Numbered from the stretch's first letter, positions 42,754-51,480 are shown. The stretch is 64,000 nt of DNA from a bacterium (GCA_021790935.1 JAJYFL010000005.1:62001-126000), one strand, 5' to 3'. A program made the numbers and translations. The notes: a model not told the origin generated them from the sequence alone.

Positions 42754-42778
42754 GGCCCCCGGGGAGCCCCCGGGGGCC
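42754..42778 (-). terminator. GC-rich hairpin after the quinate-dehydrogenase-like gene
   Basis: A perfect 11-bp stem (GGCCCCCGGGG with its complement) and a 3-nt loop lies 8 bp after the stop of the 42786 gene. There is no T-tract, so it is a terminator-like structure or an RNA-stabilising hairpin. The remaining 190 bp up to greA hold nothing recognisable. Confidence 0.5.
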
Positions 42779-42785
42779 GTGGGCG

Positions 42786-43691
42786 CTAGTTCAACTCGAT
42801 GACGCGGGGCTGCAGGTGCAGCTCCGCGAGCAGCCGTTCGTAGTCGGCGGGTGAGACGTCGGCCCACTTCTTTCCGAGCAGCGCCAGCAAGGCCGCTTCG
42901 ACGACGTTGGTTCCGAACGAGCGCCCTTGGAAATCCGGCGTCGTCGTGACGAGCATCTTCACGCCGCGGGTTCGCAACTCGTCGATATTCGCCGTCGTGA
43001 CGGTATTCGTGAGCACGATCTTTCCGTCCAAGCGATCCGGCATATATCGCCGCATGAAATGAAAGTCTCCGGCGACGATATCCGCCTCCCGATAGTACTC
43101 CGGATACTTCGGCTCGGGCGGCTGCTCTTGTTTCTTGCCGGTCGGATAGAAGAACTGGAACGGCAGCTTGCAGGCATCCGGCAGATATTTTTCGGCCATC
43201 TCTTCGAACTCGCGCAGCCCGCGCACCGGCTTGTCGAGATCGAGCGCGAAGATGAAGTCGCCGAATAGCACGTCCGCGCCGGCTTCGACCAGCGCCTGCG
43301 CCATGCCGAAACGGTCGAGCGCGGAGACCATCAGCACGTGCTTGCCGCGCAGATCGATGCCGAGATCCGCCTGCATGTAGCGCACCGCTTCGCGTTCGAG
43401 CGTGTTCTTGAGCCCGCTGCCGTCGACCACCGGCGTCACCGCGGCGGCCGCGAGCAGCCGCAAGCCGTCACGCAGGGCGTAGCGCTTGGTGCCGGCATAG
43501 AGGTAGACGTCGATGCCGCCGAGCCCAATCGCGTCGACGGTGCCGTCGAGCGACTTGACCTTTGCAATCGCGGCATCGAGCTTGCCGTCGGTGCCTATTC
43601 GCGATATGTCGAACTCCTCGCCCAACAGCGTCACGAGCGCGCGATGGTCGCGCGTGCTGCTGCCGAGCGAGACGGAGACGACCGTCTTCAT
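42786..43691 (-). CDS. Quinate/shikimate 5-dehydrogenase-like protein
   Basis: This 301-residue protein starts VVSVSLGSSTRDHRALVTLL and has GLGGIDVYLYAGTKRYALRD and VDGSGLKNTLEREAVRYM. Proteins of this type are annotated as quinate 5-dehydrogenase in databases, though the real activity is not established to my knowledge. The ATG at 43691 overlaps the stop of the acyl-ACP-reductase-like gene (ATGA), and the pair likely works together. The reaction is unknown. Confidence 0.7.
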   Translation of the reverse strand: MKTVVSVSLGSSTRDHRALVTLLGEEFDISRIGTDGKLDAAIAKVKSLDGTVDAIGLGGIDVYLYAGTKRYALRDGLRLLAAAAVTPVVDGSGLKNTLEREAVRYMQADLGIDLRGKHVLMVSALDRFGMAQALVEAGADVLFGDFIFALDLDKPVRGLREFEEMAEKYLPDACKLPFQFFYPTGKKQEQPPEPKYPEYYREADIVAGDFHFMRRYMPDRLDGKIVLTNTVTTANIDELRTRGVKMLVTTTPDFQGRSFGTNVVEAALLALLGKKWADVSPADYERLLAELHLQPRVIELN

Positions 43692-44815
43692 GCCGATACT
43701 CCGGCGCCGCGCGCCCGAGCGGCGGCACGCGTGGCCGCGATCTTCTCCGCCGTGATCGCCGTGTCGAAGGCGCGCATGCCGGCCGGCGTAAAGCCCGCGC
43801 GCGTGGCCAGCGCTTCGATCTCGACGACCTTCGCAATGTCGATGCCGCGCCCGAGCGTGTAACATTCCAAACGGTTTTCGAGCGCTAAGACCATCGTCTC
43901 GCTCATGCAGGCCAGCGCCGTACGCGGCGGAAGATTCAAATCGAACTCGGTGCCCGGTTCGCGTACGCGCTCGAAGCGCGGGTTCGGGCCCGGAACCAGC
44001 ATGTTCCCGCCCTCGGTCACGAGCACGTCCGGGCGCTCGAGCGCGACGCGGCGGCTCACGTCGTGCGGCAGCGAGAGCTCGCAGACGACCGCACCGGTCT
44101 GCAAATCTTCGGGTTGGATGACGTCTTGCGTCGAACTCGTCGCGGTGAGCACCAACTGTGCGCGGCGTACCGCGGCCGAGATGTCGGTCGTGTACGAAGA
44201 GCCGCACGGCAGCTCGCCCGCGATCGACTCGTGGAACTTCGCCAGCCGCGTGTTGTTGCGCGCCACGAGCACGACGTGCTTCACCCGCGGCGCGATGAGC
44301 TTCACGCAGGCCGAGCCGATCGAACCGGTCGCGCCGGCGACGACGGCGGTCGCCTCGCTCGCATCGATCCCCATCTCGCGAGCGCCGCGAAAGAGGCTCT
44401 GAATTCCCGCGGCGATCGTGAGCGCGTTCCCGGTCGTCACCGGAATCGGCGAGCGCTCCGCGATCGTCACGCCGGCATCGCCCACGACGCCCGTGAAGGC
44501 GCCCAGCCCCGCGATCTGCGCGCCGAGCTCCGCGCCGATCTCGATCGCGCGAACGATGCGGTCGTAGACGGCGTCGCGCGAAAACTCCAGCATCTGCTCG
44601 GGCAGCAGCGGCGCGCCGATGAACCAGCCCTCGGTCTCGCGGCCGTCCGGCGTCACCACGCCCGTCACGTGCACCGCAGCCCACGGCGGCATCCACTCGA
44701 GAATCTTGCGAATGATGGGCGCACCTTTCCCGGCGGCGCCGGGTTCGTAGCGCGCCACGTCGTCGAGCGAGAGCGGATGGATGACGAAACAGAACTTACT
44801 CGTCGGCTGCGTCAC
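43688..44815 (-). CDS. Relative of cyanobacterial acyl-ACP reductase (COG5322)
   Basis: This 375-residue protein resembles the long-chain acyl-[ACP] reductase of cyanobacteria, which makes fatty aldehydes. Shared features are LPEQMLEFSRDAVYDRIVRA with GAQIAGLGAFTGVVGD, the threonine-rich TTGNALTIAAGIQ, the NAD(P)-binding loop GATGSIGSAC at 161-170, and Cys303 in TALACMSETM, which aligns with the catalytic Cys of the cyanobacterial enzyme. The GTG at 44815 overlaps the SRPBCC gene stop (GTGA). The exact substrate is not known; an amino or fatty acyl aldehyde is possible. Confidence 0.78.
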   Translation of the reverse strand: MTQPTSKFCFVIHPLSLDDVARYEPGAAGKGAPIIRKILEWMPPWAAVHVTGVVTPDGRETEGWFIGAPLLPEQMLEFSRDAVYDRIVRAIEIGAELGAQIAGLGAFTGVVGDAGVTIAERSPIPVTTGNALTIAAGIQSLFRGAREMGIDASEATAVVAGATGSIGSACVKLIAPRVKHVVLVARNNTRLAKFHESIAGELPCGSSYTTDISAAVRRAQLVLTATSSTQDVIQPEDLQTGAVVCELSLPHDVSRRVALERPDVLVTEGGNMLVPGPNPRFERVREPGTEFDLNLPPRTALACMSETMVLALENRLECYTLGRGIDIAKVVEIEALATRAGFTPAGMRAFDTAITAEKIAATRAAARARGAGVSA

Positions 44816-45246
44816 TTCTCCGCCTCTGCTTTCAGCGCGGCCAGCATCATCTCGCTGTTCTCGCGCACCTTCTTCTGCAACGTCGGGCCGATCAGCTCGG
44901 CCAGCGTCGGCACGCCGAAATCGTACTCGACGCCGAGTACGACGTGCGTCGCGCTGCCGTTTTGCGTAAAGGTCCACGCGCCCTCGAACGTATCGAGATC
45001 GCCTTCCAGGAGTTTGTAGTCGATGCGCAAGGCCTCGTCGTCGAAGCGGTCTTCCTCGATCCACTCGATCGGCGCCTCCTCGACGAGCGTCTTCCAGCGC
45101 GTGAGGACGCGGTCGGGGAAGCGCTCGACGACCGTCACCGACTCGACATCCGGCATGAACTGCGGAAAGCGCTCTTGCTCCTTCGCCAGTTCGTATACGC
45201 TGCGGGCCGGGGCTACGATCGCGATGCTCGTTTCAACGTAGGGCAT
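44812..45246 (-). CDS. SRPBCC (polyketide cyclase/RatA-like) protein
   Basis: This 144-residue protein is a single START-like lipid-binding domain: MPYVETSIAIVAPARSVYEL, then ERFPQFMPDVESVTVVER, then GSATHVVLGVEYDFGVPT. Such domains bind hydrophobic ligands. It lies between an aminotransferase and an acyl-ACP-reductase-like gene in one operon, which fits a role with a lipophilic intermediate. That role is inferred from context. Confidence 0.85.
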   Translation of the reverse strand: MPYVETSIAIVAPARSVYELAKEQERFPQFMPDVESVTVVERFPDRVLTRWKTLVEEAPIEWIEEDRFDDEALRIDYKLLEGDLDTFEGAWTFTQNGSATHVVLGVEYDFGVPTLAELIGPTLQKKVRENSEMMLAALKAEAEK

Positions 45247-46503
45247 TTACAGCGGCCCGAGCTTCTCGTACGCGGTGGCCAGCCCTGCTTCAAGTGCGGC
45301 TAGCGCCCGGTCGATCTCTTCGGCCGTCACGACCAAGGGCGGCTCGAGACGGATGACGCGCTGCATGTTCAGCGTCCAGGCGGCGGTAACGCCGTGCTTG
45401 ACCATCTCGGGGATGATCCAGCCGCCGTAGCCTTCGCTCGTGAGCTCGACGCCCACCAGCAGGCCGAGCCCGCGCGCCTCGCGCACGACGCCCGGGTACT
45501 TCTCACCGAGCGCGCGCGCCCCCGCCAGCAGCTGTTCGCCACGCACGCGCGCGTTCTCGACCAAACCGTCGGCAACGAGCACCTCCATGGCGGCGAGCGC
45601 CGCCGCGCACGCGATCTCGCTGCCGCCGAAGGTCGAGGTGTGCATGACCGGGTGTTTGCCGTACGCGGCGTGCCAGACGCTCGGGCGCGCGATGAACGCG
45701 CCGACCGGAATCACGCCGCCGGAGAGCCCTTTGGCCAGCGTCATCACGTCGGGGACGACGCCGTCGCGGTCGCAGCCGAAGAGCATGCCGCAGCGTCCGA
45801 GCCCGGTCTGCACTTCGTCGGCGATGAAGAGCGCGCCGGTGCGGTCGCACGCGTCGCGCACCGCGCGCAGGTAGCCGAGCGGCGGAACGTTGACGCCGCC
45901 CTCGCCCTGCACCGGCTCGACAACGAACGCCGCCGCGTCGCGCAGCACCTCGTCGAGCCCGGTCGCGTCGCCGTAGGGAACGTGTGCGACGTCGCTCAGC
46001 AGCGGGCGGTACTCGCTCTTGAAGTATTCGCGTCCGCTGATGGAGAGCGCGCCGAGCGTCTTGCCGTGATACGCGTCGTGCGTGCCGACGATCTTCGCGC
46101 GCTTCGTCGCGACGCGCGCGAGTTTGACCGCACCTTCGACCGCTTCGGCGCCGCTGTTTGCAAAGAACGATATCTGCAGGTCTCCCGGTGCGAGCTCGGC
46201 TAAGCGGCGCGAGACGCGGCCGAGCATCACGTTGAACATCGTCTTGCCCGAAAGCGACATCAGTTCGAGCTGCGCCTTGACGGCGGCGACGACGGCGGGG
46301 TGGCTGTGGCCGAGCGTGAAGACCCCGTAACCTCCGGCGAAGTCGAGGTAGGCCTTGCCGTTCTGGTCCCAAATCGTGCAGCCGCGCGCGCGCACTTCGA
46401 CCGGGCTGCCGGAGAGTTTCATCACGCGCGCGAGCGGCGGGTTTACGAACTGCCGGTAATTCTCATACGTCTCGTCGTAGAGTCTCTGCGCGGCGTCGCT
46501 CAT
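45247..46503 (-). CDS. Class III PLP-dependent aminotransferase
   Basis: This 418-residue enzyme has the fold-type I ornithine/putrescine aminotransferase pattern: YLDFAGGYGVFTLGHSHPAV, NSGAEAVEGAVKLAR, ADEVQTGLGRCG and the PLP Lys258 in TLAKGLSGG. It likely moves an amino group from a diamine or omega-amino acid to a keto acid. The ATG overlaps the dus stop (ATGA). Putrescine or 4-aminobutyrate are the likeliest substrates from general similarity, but the specificity is not visible. Confidence 0.92.
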   Translation of the reverse strand: MSDAAQRLYDETYENYRQFVNPPLARVMKLSGSPVEVRARGCTIWDQNGKAYLDFAGGYGVFTLGHSHPAVVAAVKAQLELMSLSGKTMFNVMLGRVSRRLAELAPGDLQISFFANSGAEAVEGAVKLARVATKRAKIVGTHDAYHGKTLGALSISGREYFKSEYRPLLSDVAHVPYGDATGLDEVLRDAAAFVVEPVQGEGGVNVPPLGYLRAVRDACDRTGALFIADEVQTGLGRCGMLFGCDRDGVVPDVMTLAKGLSGGVIPVGAFIARPSVWHAAYGKHPVMHTSTFGGSEIACAAALAAMEVLVADGLVENARVRGEQLLAGARALGEKYPGVVREARGLGLLVGVELTSEGYGGWIIPEMVKHGVTAAWTLNMQRVIRLEPPLVVTAEEIDRALAALEAGLATAYEKLGPL

Positions 46504-47510
46504 GCGGCGGCCGGGCGTTCTAGGGTCGCGATCGCGGTTTCGACGACGGCGATCACGTCGGCGGCGCGGTCGAGGCGCATGATGCGCTCCCGCAGGATCG
46601 CGGCGTTGGGCATGCCTTTCAGATAGAGCGCGAGATGCCTGCGCATCTGCGGCACGGCGCGGCGTTCGCCGAGCTCGTCGACCATCGCGGAGAAGTGCAC
46701 GCCGATCGCGTAGCGCAGCCGGTCCGGCGCGCTCGGCAGCGCGTGCGGTTCGCGGCCCTCCATCGCGTCGCGAATCTGCGAGATGAGCCACGGGTTGCCG
46801 AGCGCCGCGCGTCCCAGCATGATGCCGTCGGCGCCGCTCTCCCGCATGCGCTGCAGCGCGATTCGAGCGTCGGCGAGATCGCCGTTGCCGATGACCGGAA
46901 TGTCGACGGCGCGCTTGAGCCGCGCGACGTGCGCCCAGTCCGCTTCACCTTTGTAGAACTGCCGCGCCGTCCGTGCGTGCAGCGTAACGGCACGCGCACC
47001 GGCATCTTGAGCGCGCTTGGCGACTTCGAGGTAGACCAGTGCGTCTTCGCTCCAGCCCAACCGCAACTTGATCGTCACCGGGCAGTCGACGGCCGCCGCG
47101 ACCGCGCGCACGATCGCCTCGCAGCGGTCCACGTCGCGCAGGCAGGCCGAGCCGCCGTTGGTCTTGGTGACCTTCGGCGCCGGGCAGCCGAAGTTGATGT
47201 CGACGATGTCGGCGCCGCATTCGCGCACGACCCGCGCCGCGCGCGCCATCAGCTCGGGATCGTCGCCCCAGAGCTGCGTGGCGACGGGCTTCTCGAGCCC
47301 GTGCTGGTCGATCATCTCCATCGTGCGCCGGTTCGTCGACGCATACGAGAGCGCGTTGGACGAAACGAACTCGGTGACGGTGAGCCCCAAGCCGAAGGGC
47401 CGGTAGAGCGCGCGCATCGTGCGGTTGGTCACGCCCGACATCGGCGCCAGCACCAGCGGCGGCCAAATTTCGTGCGGCCCGATAACCAGCGGATCTACGG
47501 TGCGAGGCAT
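46500..47510 (-). CDS. dus: tRNA-dihydrouridine synthase
   Basis: This 336-residue flavoenzyme reduces uridines in the tRNA D-loop. The family motifs are LAPMSGVTNRTMRALYRPFG, DINFGCPAPKVTKTNGGSACL with the catalytic Cys, TLHARTARQFYKGEADW and GNGDLADARIAL. The ATG at 47510 is used; a further upstream start at 47540 lies before the promoter. It heads the operon of aminotransferase, SRPBCC, acyl-ACP-reductase-like and quinate-dehydrogenase-like genes. Confidence 0.95.
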   Translation of the reverse strand: MPRTVDPLVIGPHEIWPPLVLAPMSGVTNRTMRALYRPFGLGLTVTEFVSSNALSYASTNRRTMEMIDQHGLEKPVATQLWGDDPELMARAARVVRECGADIVDINFGCPAPKVTKTNGGSACLRDVDRCEAIVRAVAAAVDCPVTIKLRLGWSEDALVYLEVAKRAQDAGARAVTLHARTARQFYKGEADWAHVARLKRAVDIPVIGNGDLADARIALQRMRESGADGIMLGRAALGNPWLISQIRDAMEGREPHALPSAPDRLRYAIGVHFSAMVDELGERRAVPQMRRHLALYLKGMPNAAILRERIMRLDRAADVIAVVETAIATLERPAAA

Positions 47511-47519
47511 AGCGCCCGT

Positions 47520-47528
47520 AGTATAGCA
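47520..47528 (-). promoter_or_regulatory. Extended -10 promoter of dus
   Basis: The minus strand reads TGCTATACT at 47528-47520, an extended -10. Nine bases separate it from the dus ATG, so the leader would be only 2-3 nt. The -35 region is not clear. Confidence 0.5.
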
Positions 47529-47629
47529 CGCGCCCGGCATCCGGGCACCTGCTGGAGGCGGCTTCCCGTGCCGAAGGGCACGAGGCCCGGCACAGGGATT
47601 GCGGCGCCGCTGCGAACAGTCCTAGCAGG

Positions 47630-48256
47630 ATGAACTCGCCGCAACTGCTGCTGATCGGGGCGGTGCTCGCCGTGGGCGTGCTCCATACCATCGTGCCCGA
47701 CCATTGGCTGCCGATCGCGGTGCTCGCCCGCCACCACCGCTGGTCGGTGGCGCGCACCGCGCGCACGGCGGCACTGGCCGGCGTCGGCCACACGCTCTCG
47801 ACGCTGGTCATCGGCGCGCTCGTATGGCTGGCCGGTGCGCTGGTCGCGCAGCGATATGGGCATGCGATCTCGCTACTCTCGAGCCTGGCCCTGGTCGGCT
47901 TCGGCGTTTGGATCGCGATCTCGTCGGTGCGCGAGCTGCGCGAGCGGGAGCGCGAACCGGCGCGCAACCCGGGAACCTCGCGCTCGACCGCGCTGCTGCT
48001 GATTCTCGGATCGTCGCCGATGGTCGAAGGGATTCCCGCGTTCTTCGCCGCGGGGCGCTACGGTCTCAACCTGATCCTCATCATGTCGGCCGTCTTCGCA
48101 CTCTCGACGATCCTCACGTACGTCGTGCTCTGCGCGGGCTCCGCGGCCGGATTGCAGACCCTGCGCTTGGGACGCTTCGAACGCTATGGTGAAGTCCTCA
48201 GCGGCGCGATCATCGCGCTCGTCGGGGTCGCGTTCCTCATCTGGCCCGTGTTATAG
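47630..48256 (+). CDS. NicO/HupE-like metal transporter
   Basis: This 208-residue membrane protein has about six helices. H19-TIVP-D24-H25 in VLHTIVPDHWLPIAVL matches the H-x4-D-H signature of nickel/cobalt transporters, and a second His occurs in AGVGHTLSTLVIG. Nickel or cobalt uptake or efflux is plausible, but homologues with other substrates exist. Its end overlaps the convergent coaX gene by 20 bp. Confidence 0.72.
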   Translation: MNSPQLLLIGAVLAVGVLHTIVPDHWLPIAVLARHHRWSVARTARTAALAGVGHTLSTLVIGALVWLAGALVAQRYGHAISLLSSLALVGFGVWIAISSVRELREREREPARNPGTSRSTALLLILGSSPMVEGIPAFFAAGRYGLNLILIMSAVFALSTILTYVVLCAGSAAGLQTLRLGRFERYGEVLSGAIIALVGVAFLIWPVL

Positions 48257-49028
48257 CCTGGTGCGATAAGCGATAGAAGGCGCGCAAGCCGAGCAAGCTC
48301 AGGTGCGGGTTCACTTCGTCGATGGCATCCGTGTGACGCGCGAGCGTCTCCGCGAGCCCGCCCGTCGCCACGGTGCGCGCATTCGCGCCCAACTCCTTGC
48401 GAAAGCGCGCGATCATCGCCTCGGTCTGGCCCACGAAGCCGTAGACGATCCCCGACTGCAGCGCCGAGATCGTGTCGCGGCCGATCGCCTGCCCGGGCGC
48501 TTCGAGCGCGATCTCGGGTAGTTTCGCCGTGCGCCCTACGAGCGCATCGACCGAGATGTTGATGCCTGGTGCGATCGCGACGCCGAGATACTCGCCCGCC
48601 GCCGAGATCGCCATGAAGACCGTCGCGGTGCCGTAGCTGATGACGACGAGCGGTGCGCCATAGAGCTCGCGCGCGCCGATCGCTGCGGCGACGAGGTCTG
48701 CGCCGACTTCGTTCGGTCGTTCCGTCACGACCGTCATCAGGTTCTGCCGGTGCGCCTTGAAGAAGACCGGCGTTACGTTGAAGAAGCGCCGGCAGGCCTG
48801 CTCCAGCACCGGGTCGAGCGGCGGCACGACGCTGGCTGCGACCACCGCCTCCACCTCGGCGGGCCGCAGGCCGGCCGTCGCGAAGAGCTGCGTGAGAAAG
48901 ACGCCGTATTCGTCGGCCGTGCGCCGGCGCTCGGTCGTGACGCGCCAGGTGTGCGAGAGCCGCTCCGAACCGTCTTCGAAGCAGCCGAGTTTGGTCTCGG
49001 TATTCCCGACGTCGATCGTCAGCAGCAT
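48237..49028 (-). CDS. coaX: Type III pantothenate kinase (with unusual active-site residues)
   Basis: This 263-residue protein phosphorylates pantothenate in the first step to coenzyme A. The N-terminal phosphate loop DVGNTETKLG and the spacing fit CoaX. Two family positions differ: GADLVAAA keeps the catalytic Asp111 but has Leu for the usual Arg of GADR, and ISYGTATVF has Ser-Tyr in place of the usual Asp in DxGTATT. The start overlaps coaBC by 10 bp. Context in the panC-coaBC-coaX operon supports the role, although the changes leave activity open. Confidence 0.85.
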   Translation of the reverse strand: MLLTIDVGNTETKLGCFEDGSERLSHTWRVTTERRRTADEYGVFLTQLFATAGLRPAEVEAVVAASVVPPLDPVLEQACRRFFNVTPVFFKAHRQNLMTVVTERPNEVGADLVAAAIGARELYGAPLVVISYGTATVFMAISAAGEYLGVAIAPGINISVDALVGRTAKLPEIALEAPGQAIGRDTISALQSGIVYGFVGQTEAMIARFRKELGANARTVATGGLAETLARHTDAIDEVNPHLSLLGLRAFYRLSHQAITRAR

Positions 49029-50245
49029 TCGTCGTCCTCCACTCCGCTACGGGCGTGGCGGGCCTGCATGCGCTCCTGCACGCAGTCGAGCAGGCGCGCG
49101 GCCAGCACCTCCTTGCGCGCGGTGCCGAGTTCGCGCCGCCCGCCGCCCCCCCACAGCACGACGAGCGCGTTCTCCTGCGCGCCGAATCCGCGCGCTCCGC
49201 TCACATCGTTCACGGCGATCGCGTCGAGGTTCTTGCGCGCGAGCTTCGCGCGTGCGTTCGCTTCGTGGTCCTCGGTCTCGGCGGCGAAACCGAGGAGAAA
49301 CGTCTCGCCCTTGCGCCGGCCGAGCTCCGCCAGCACGTCGGGGTTTCGCACCATGCGCACGTTGAGATCGGCCTCGGTTTTCTTCACCTTGCGCTCGGAT
49401 GCGTCGGCCGGGCGCCAATCCGCTACTGCGGCGGCCGCCACGATCACGTCCGCCCCAACCGCGCGTTCGATCGCGGCGTCGTACATCTCGCGCGCGGTGG
49501 TCACGCGCTCGACGCGCACCTGCGCGGGCGCTTCGAGCTGCGTCGGCCCGAGTATCAGCGTAACGTCGGCTCCGCGCAGGTGCGCCTCGCGCGCGAGCGC
49601 GATGCCGGTGGCGCCGGTCGACGGGTTCGAAACGAAGCGAACCGGATCGAAGGCTTCGCGCGTCGGTCCGGCGGTAATCGCGACGCGCAGCCCCTCGAGC
49701 GCGCGCGTACGCGCGAGCGCAACCTCGATCGCGCCGAGCAGCGCGCTCTCCTCGGCCAAGCGCCCGATGCCGCTTTCGCGTTCGGCCAGAAAACCCACGC
49801 CGGGTTCGACCACGTCGTAGCCGCGCTCGCGCAGCGCGCGCAGATTCGCCTGCGTCGCCTCGCTGCGGTACATCGCGTCGTTCATCGCCGGCGCCAGCAC
49901 GACCGGAATGCGCGCGGCCAGGAGCGCCGTCGTCACCAGGTCGTCCGCGATGCCGTGCGCGAGCTTCGCGATGACGTTGGCCGTCGCCGGCGCCACCACG
50001 GCCGCCTGCGCTTCGCGCACCAGGCGCACGTGTGGGATGCGTTCGGGCGCATCCCACAGCGACGAGTAGACCGGCCGCGCGGTGAGCGCCGAAAACGTTA
50101 GCGGGCCGACGAACCGTTCGGCCTCCGCGGTCATCATCACGTCGACGACGGCGCCGCCCTGCACGAGCGCGCTCGCTAGCGACGCGGCTTTGTACGCCGC
50201 GATGCCGCCGGTCACGCAGAGCAGCACGTGCGAGCCCGCCTTCAC
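49019..50245 (-). CDS. coaBC: Bifunctional phosphopantothenoylcysteine decarboxylase/synthetase
   Basis: This 408-residue enzyme makes 4-phosphopantetheine. The N-terminal flavin-binding CoaC part includes CVTGGIAAYKAASLASAL, PATANVIAKLAHGIADDLV and APAMNDAMY; the C-terminal CoaB part includes ITAGPTREAFDPVRFVSNPS and AAAVADWRP. Its GTG start overlaps the panC stop (GTGA). Confidence 0.96.
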   Translation of the reverse strand: MKAGSHVLLCVTGGIAAYKAASLASALVQGGAVVDVMMTAEAERFVGPLTFSALTARPVYSSLWDAPERIPHVRLVREAQAAVVAPATANVIAKLAHGIADDLVTTALLAARIPVVLAPAMNDAMYRSEATQANLRALRERGYDVVEPGVGFLAERESGIGRLAEESALLGAIEVALARTRALEGLRVAITAGPTREAFDPVRFVSNPSTGATGIALAREAHLRGADVTLILGPTQLEAPAQVRVERVTTAREMYDAAIERAVGADVIVAAAAVADWRPADASERKVKKTEADLNVRMVRNPDVLAELGRRKGETFLLGFAAETEDHEANARAKLARKNLDAIAVNDVSGARGFGAQENALVVLWGGGGRRELGTARKEVLAARLLDCVQERMQARHARSGVEDDECC

Positions 50246-51087
50246 CGCGCCACCCAGATATTGTCGAGCAGCCGCGTGTTGCCGAAGCGCACCGCAGCGA
50301 TCGCGAAAGCCGGCGAACGCAGCGCCGCGAGCGGCTCGAACGTGTCGGCATCGACGAGGTCCAAGTAATCGAGCTGCGCGAGCGGGCTGAGCACCGGACG
50401 CGCCTCGCGCGCGGCCGCCTCGCCGCTCGCGCCTTCGCGCAGGCGCCCGAGAAAGGCGCGCAGCATCGCGTGGAGGGTGGGCGCCGCGGCGCGCTGCTCG
50501 GCCGTCAAATACACGTTGCGGCTCGAGAGCGCCACGCCGTCGTCTTCGCGCACCGTCGGCACGATCTGCACGCGCACCGGCACGTCGAGATCGCGGACCA
50601 TCTTGCGCAGCACCGCCGTCTGCTGCGCGTCCTTCTGGCCCACGTAAAGAACGTCGGGGCGCACGACGTTCAGCAGCTTGCTCACCACGGTGGCGACCCC
50701 GCGAAAATGCGTGGGGCGCACCGCGCCCTCGTACCGCGCGCCCATCGGTCCGACGTCGATCACCGTCGAGTATCCCGGCGGATAGATCGCGCCGCTCTCC
50801 GGCGCGAACAGCAGGCTCGCGCCCGCGTGCTCGAGTTTGGCACGATCGCCGGCGTAGTCGCGCGGGTAGCGTTCGAAGTCCTCGCCCGGCCCGAACTGCG
50901 CCGGGTTAACGAAGACCGAGGCGACGACGCTCGCGCACTCCGCGCGGGCGGCGGCCACGAGCGCCAGATGCCCCGGATGCAGCGCCCCCATCGTCGGCAC
51001 GAAGCCGAGCGGGCGAGGAAGCACCCCCACGGCCGCGCGGGCCTGCTCGACGGTCGCCGCAACCGCCATCGCCGTGGCCGGGGTCAC
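50242..51087 (-). CDS. panC: Pantothenate synthetase
   Basis: This 281-residue enzyme joins pantoate and beta-alanine using ATP. Conserved blocks are GFVPTMGALHPGHLALV, SVFVNPAQFGPGEDFERYPR and the second motif VYVGQKDAQQ region with SSRNVYLT. The GTG at 51087 overlaps the FHA gene stop as GTGA, matching the rest of the operon; an in-frame ATG at 51069 is the alternative. Confidence 0.95.
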   Translation of the reverse strand: MTPATAMAVAATVEQARAAVGVLPRPLGFVPTMGALHPGHLALVAAARAECASVVASVFVNPAQFGPGEDFERYPRDYAGDRAKLEHAGASLLFAPESGAIYPPGYSTVIDVGPMGARYEGAVRPTHFRGVATVVSKLLNVVRPDVLYVGQKDAQQTAVLRKMVRDLDVPVRVQIVPTVREDDGVALSSRNVYLTAEQRAAAPTLHAMLRAFLGRLREGASGEAAAREARPVLSPLAQLDYLDLVDADTFEPLAALRSPAFAIAAVRFGNTRLLDNIWVAR

Positions 51088-51377
51088 GTCCGGGTCACGC
51101 GTAAAGCCGTTCGCCCCACGACAAAGGGCGCTCCGACCTCGAGCGGCACCTCGCCGCTCACCGCCCGGCCGTCCACCTTCGTGCCGTTGCGGCTCGAGAG
51201 ATCGGTGAGGGTGAGCCCGCTCGAGTCGCAGTGCAGCCTGGCGTGCCGGCGCGAGACGTAGCGGTCGATCGTGATGCACGCCTCGGCCACGGTATCGTCG
51301 CGGCCGATGGTGATCTCGTTCTCGAACTGCCAGGTCTTGCCGTCGAGCGGGCCGCTGAGAACCTCCAGGAGATACAT
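51084..51377 (-). CDS. Small FHA-domain protein
   Basis: This 97-residue protein is a lone forkhead-associated domain that binds phosphothreonine peptides. The FHA motifs are all present: ITIGRDDTVAEACITID, SRRHARLH and LTDLSSRNGTKVDG. The ATG at 51377 begins the domain (MYLLEVLSGPLDG). It is the first gene of the panC-coaBC-coaX operon, which is an uncommon partner and may hint at phospho-dependent control. No Ser/Thr kinase is in the window. Confidence 0.9.
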   Translation of the reverse strand: MYLLEVLSGPLDGKTWQFENEITIGRDDTVAEACITIDRYVSRRHARLHCDSSGLTLTDLSSRNGTKVDGRAVSGEVPLEVGAPFVVGRTALRVTRT

Positions 51378-51480
51378 GGCTCGCGGCCCTTCTCCCACCG
51401 GCCGCCCGCCTCCCTGGTCGGCCCCTTCCGGCCCCTCCGCAGCGGCTAACAAAAGGCGTTCTCCGGACGATAACGGGTAG

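Noticed and set aside
42604-42867. Open frame between greA and the quinate-dehydrogenase-like gene.
   Set aside because: It overlaps the end of the downstream gene in another frame, has a biased composition and lies across a strong hairpin.
47540-47629. GC-rich leader with stems before the NicO-like gene, considered as a cobalamin or nickel/cobalt riboswitch.
   Set aside because: It forms a CGTGCC-GAAG-GGCACG hairpin and a GCGGCGCCGC palindrome, but no B12 box or other conserved riboswitch core can be found. A covariance-model search would settle it.
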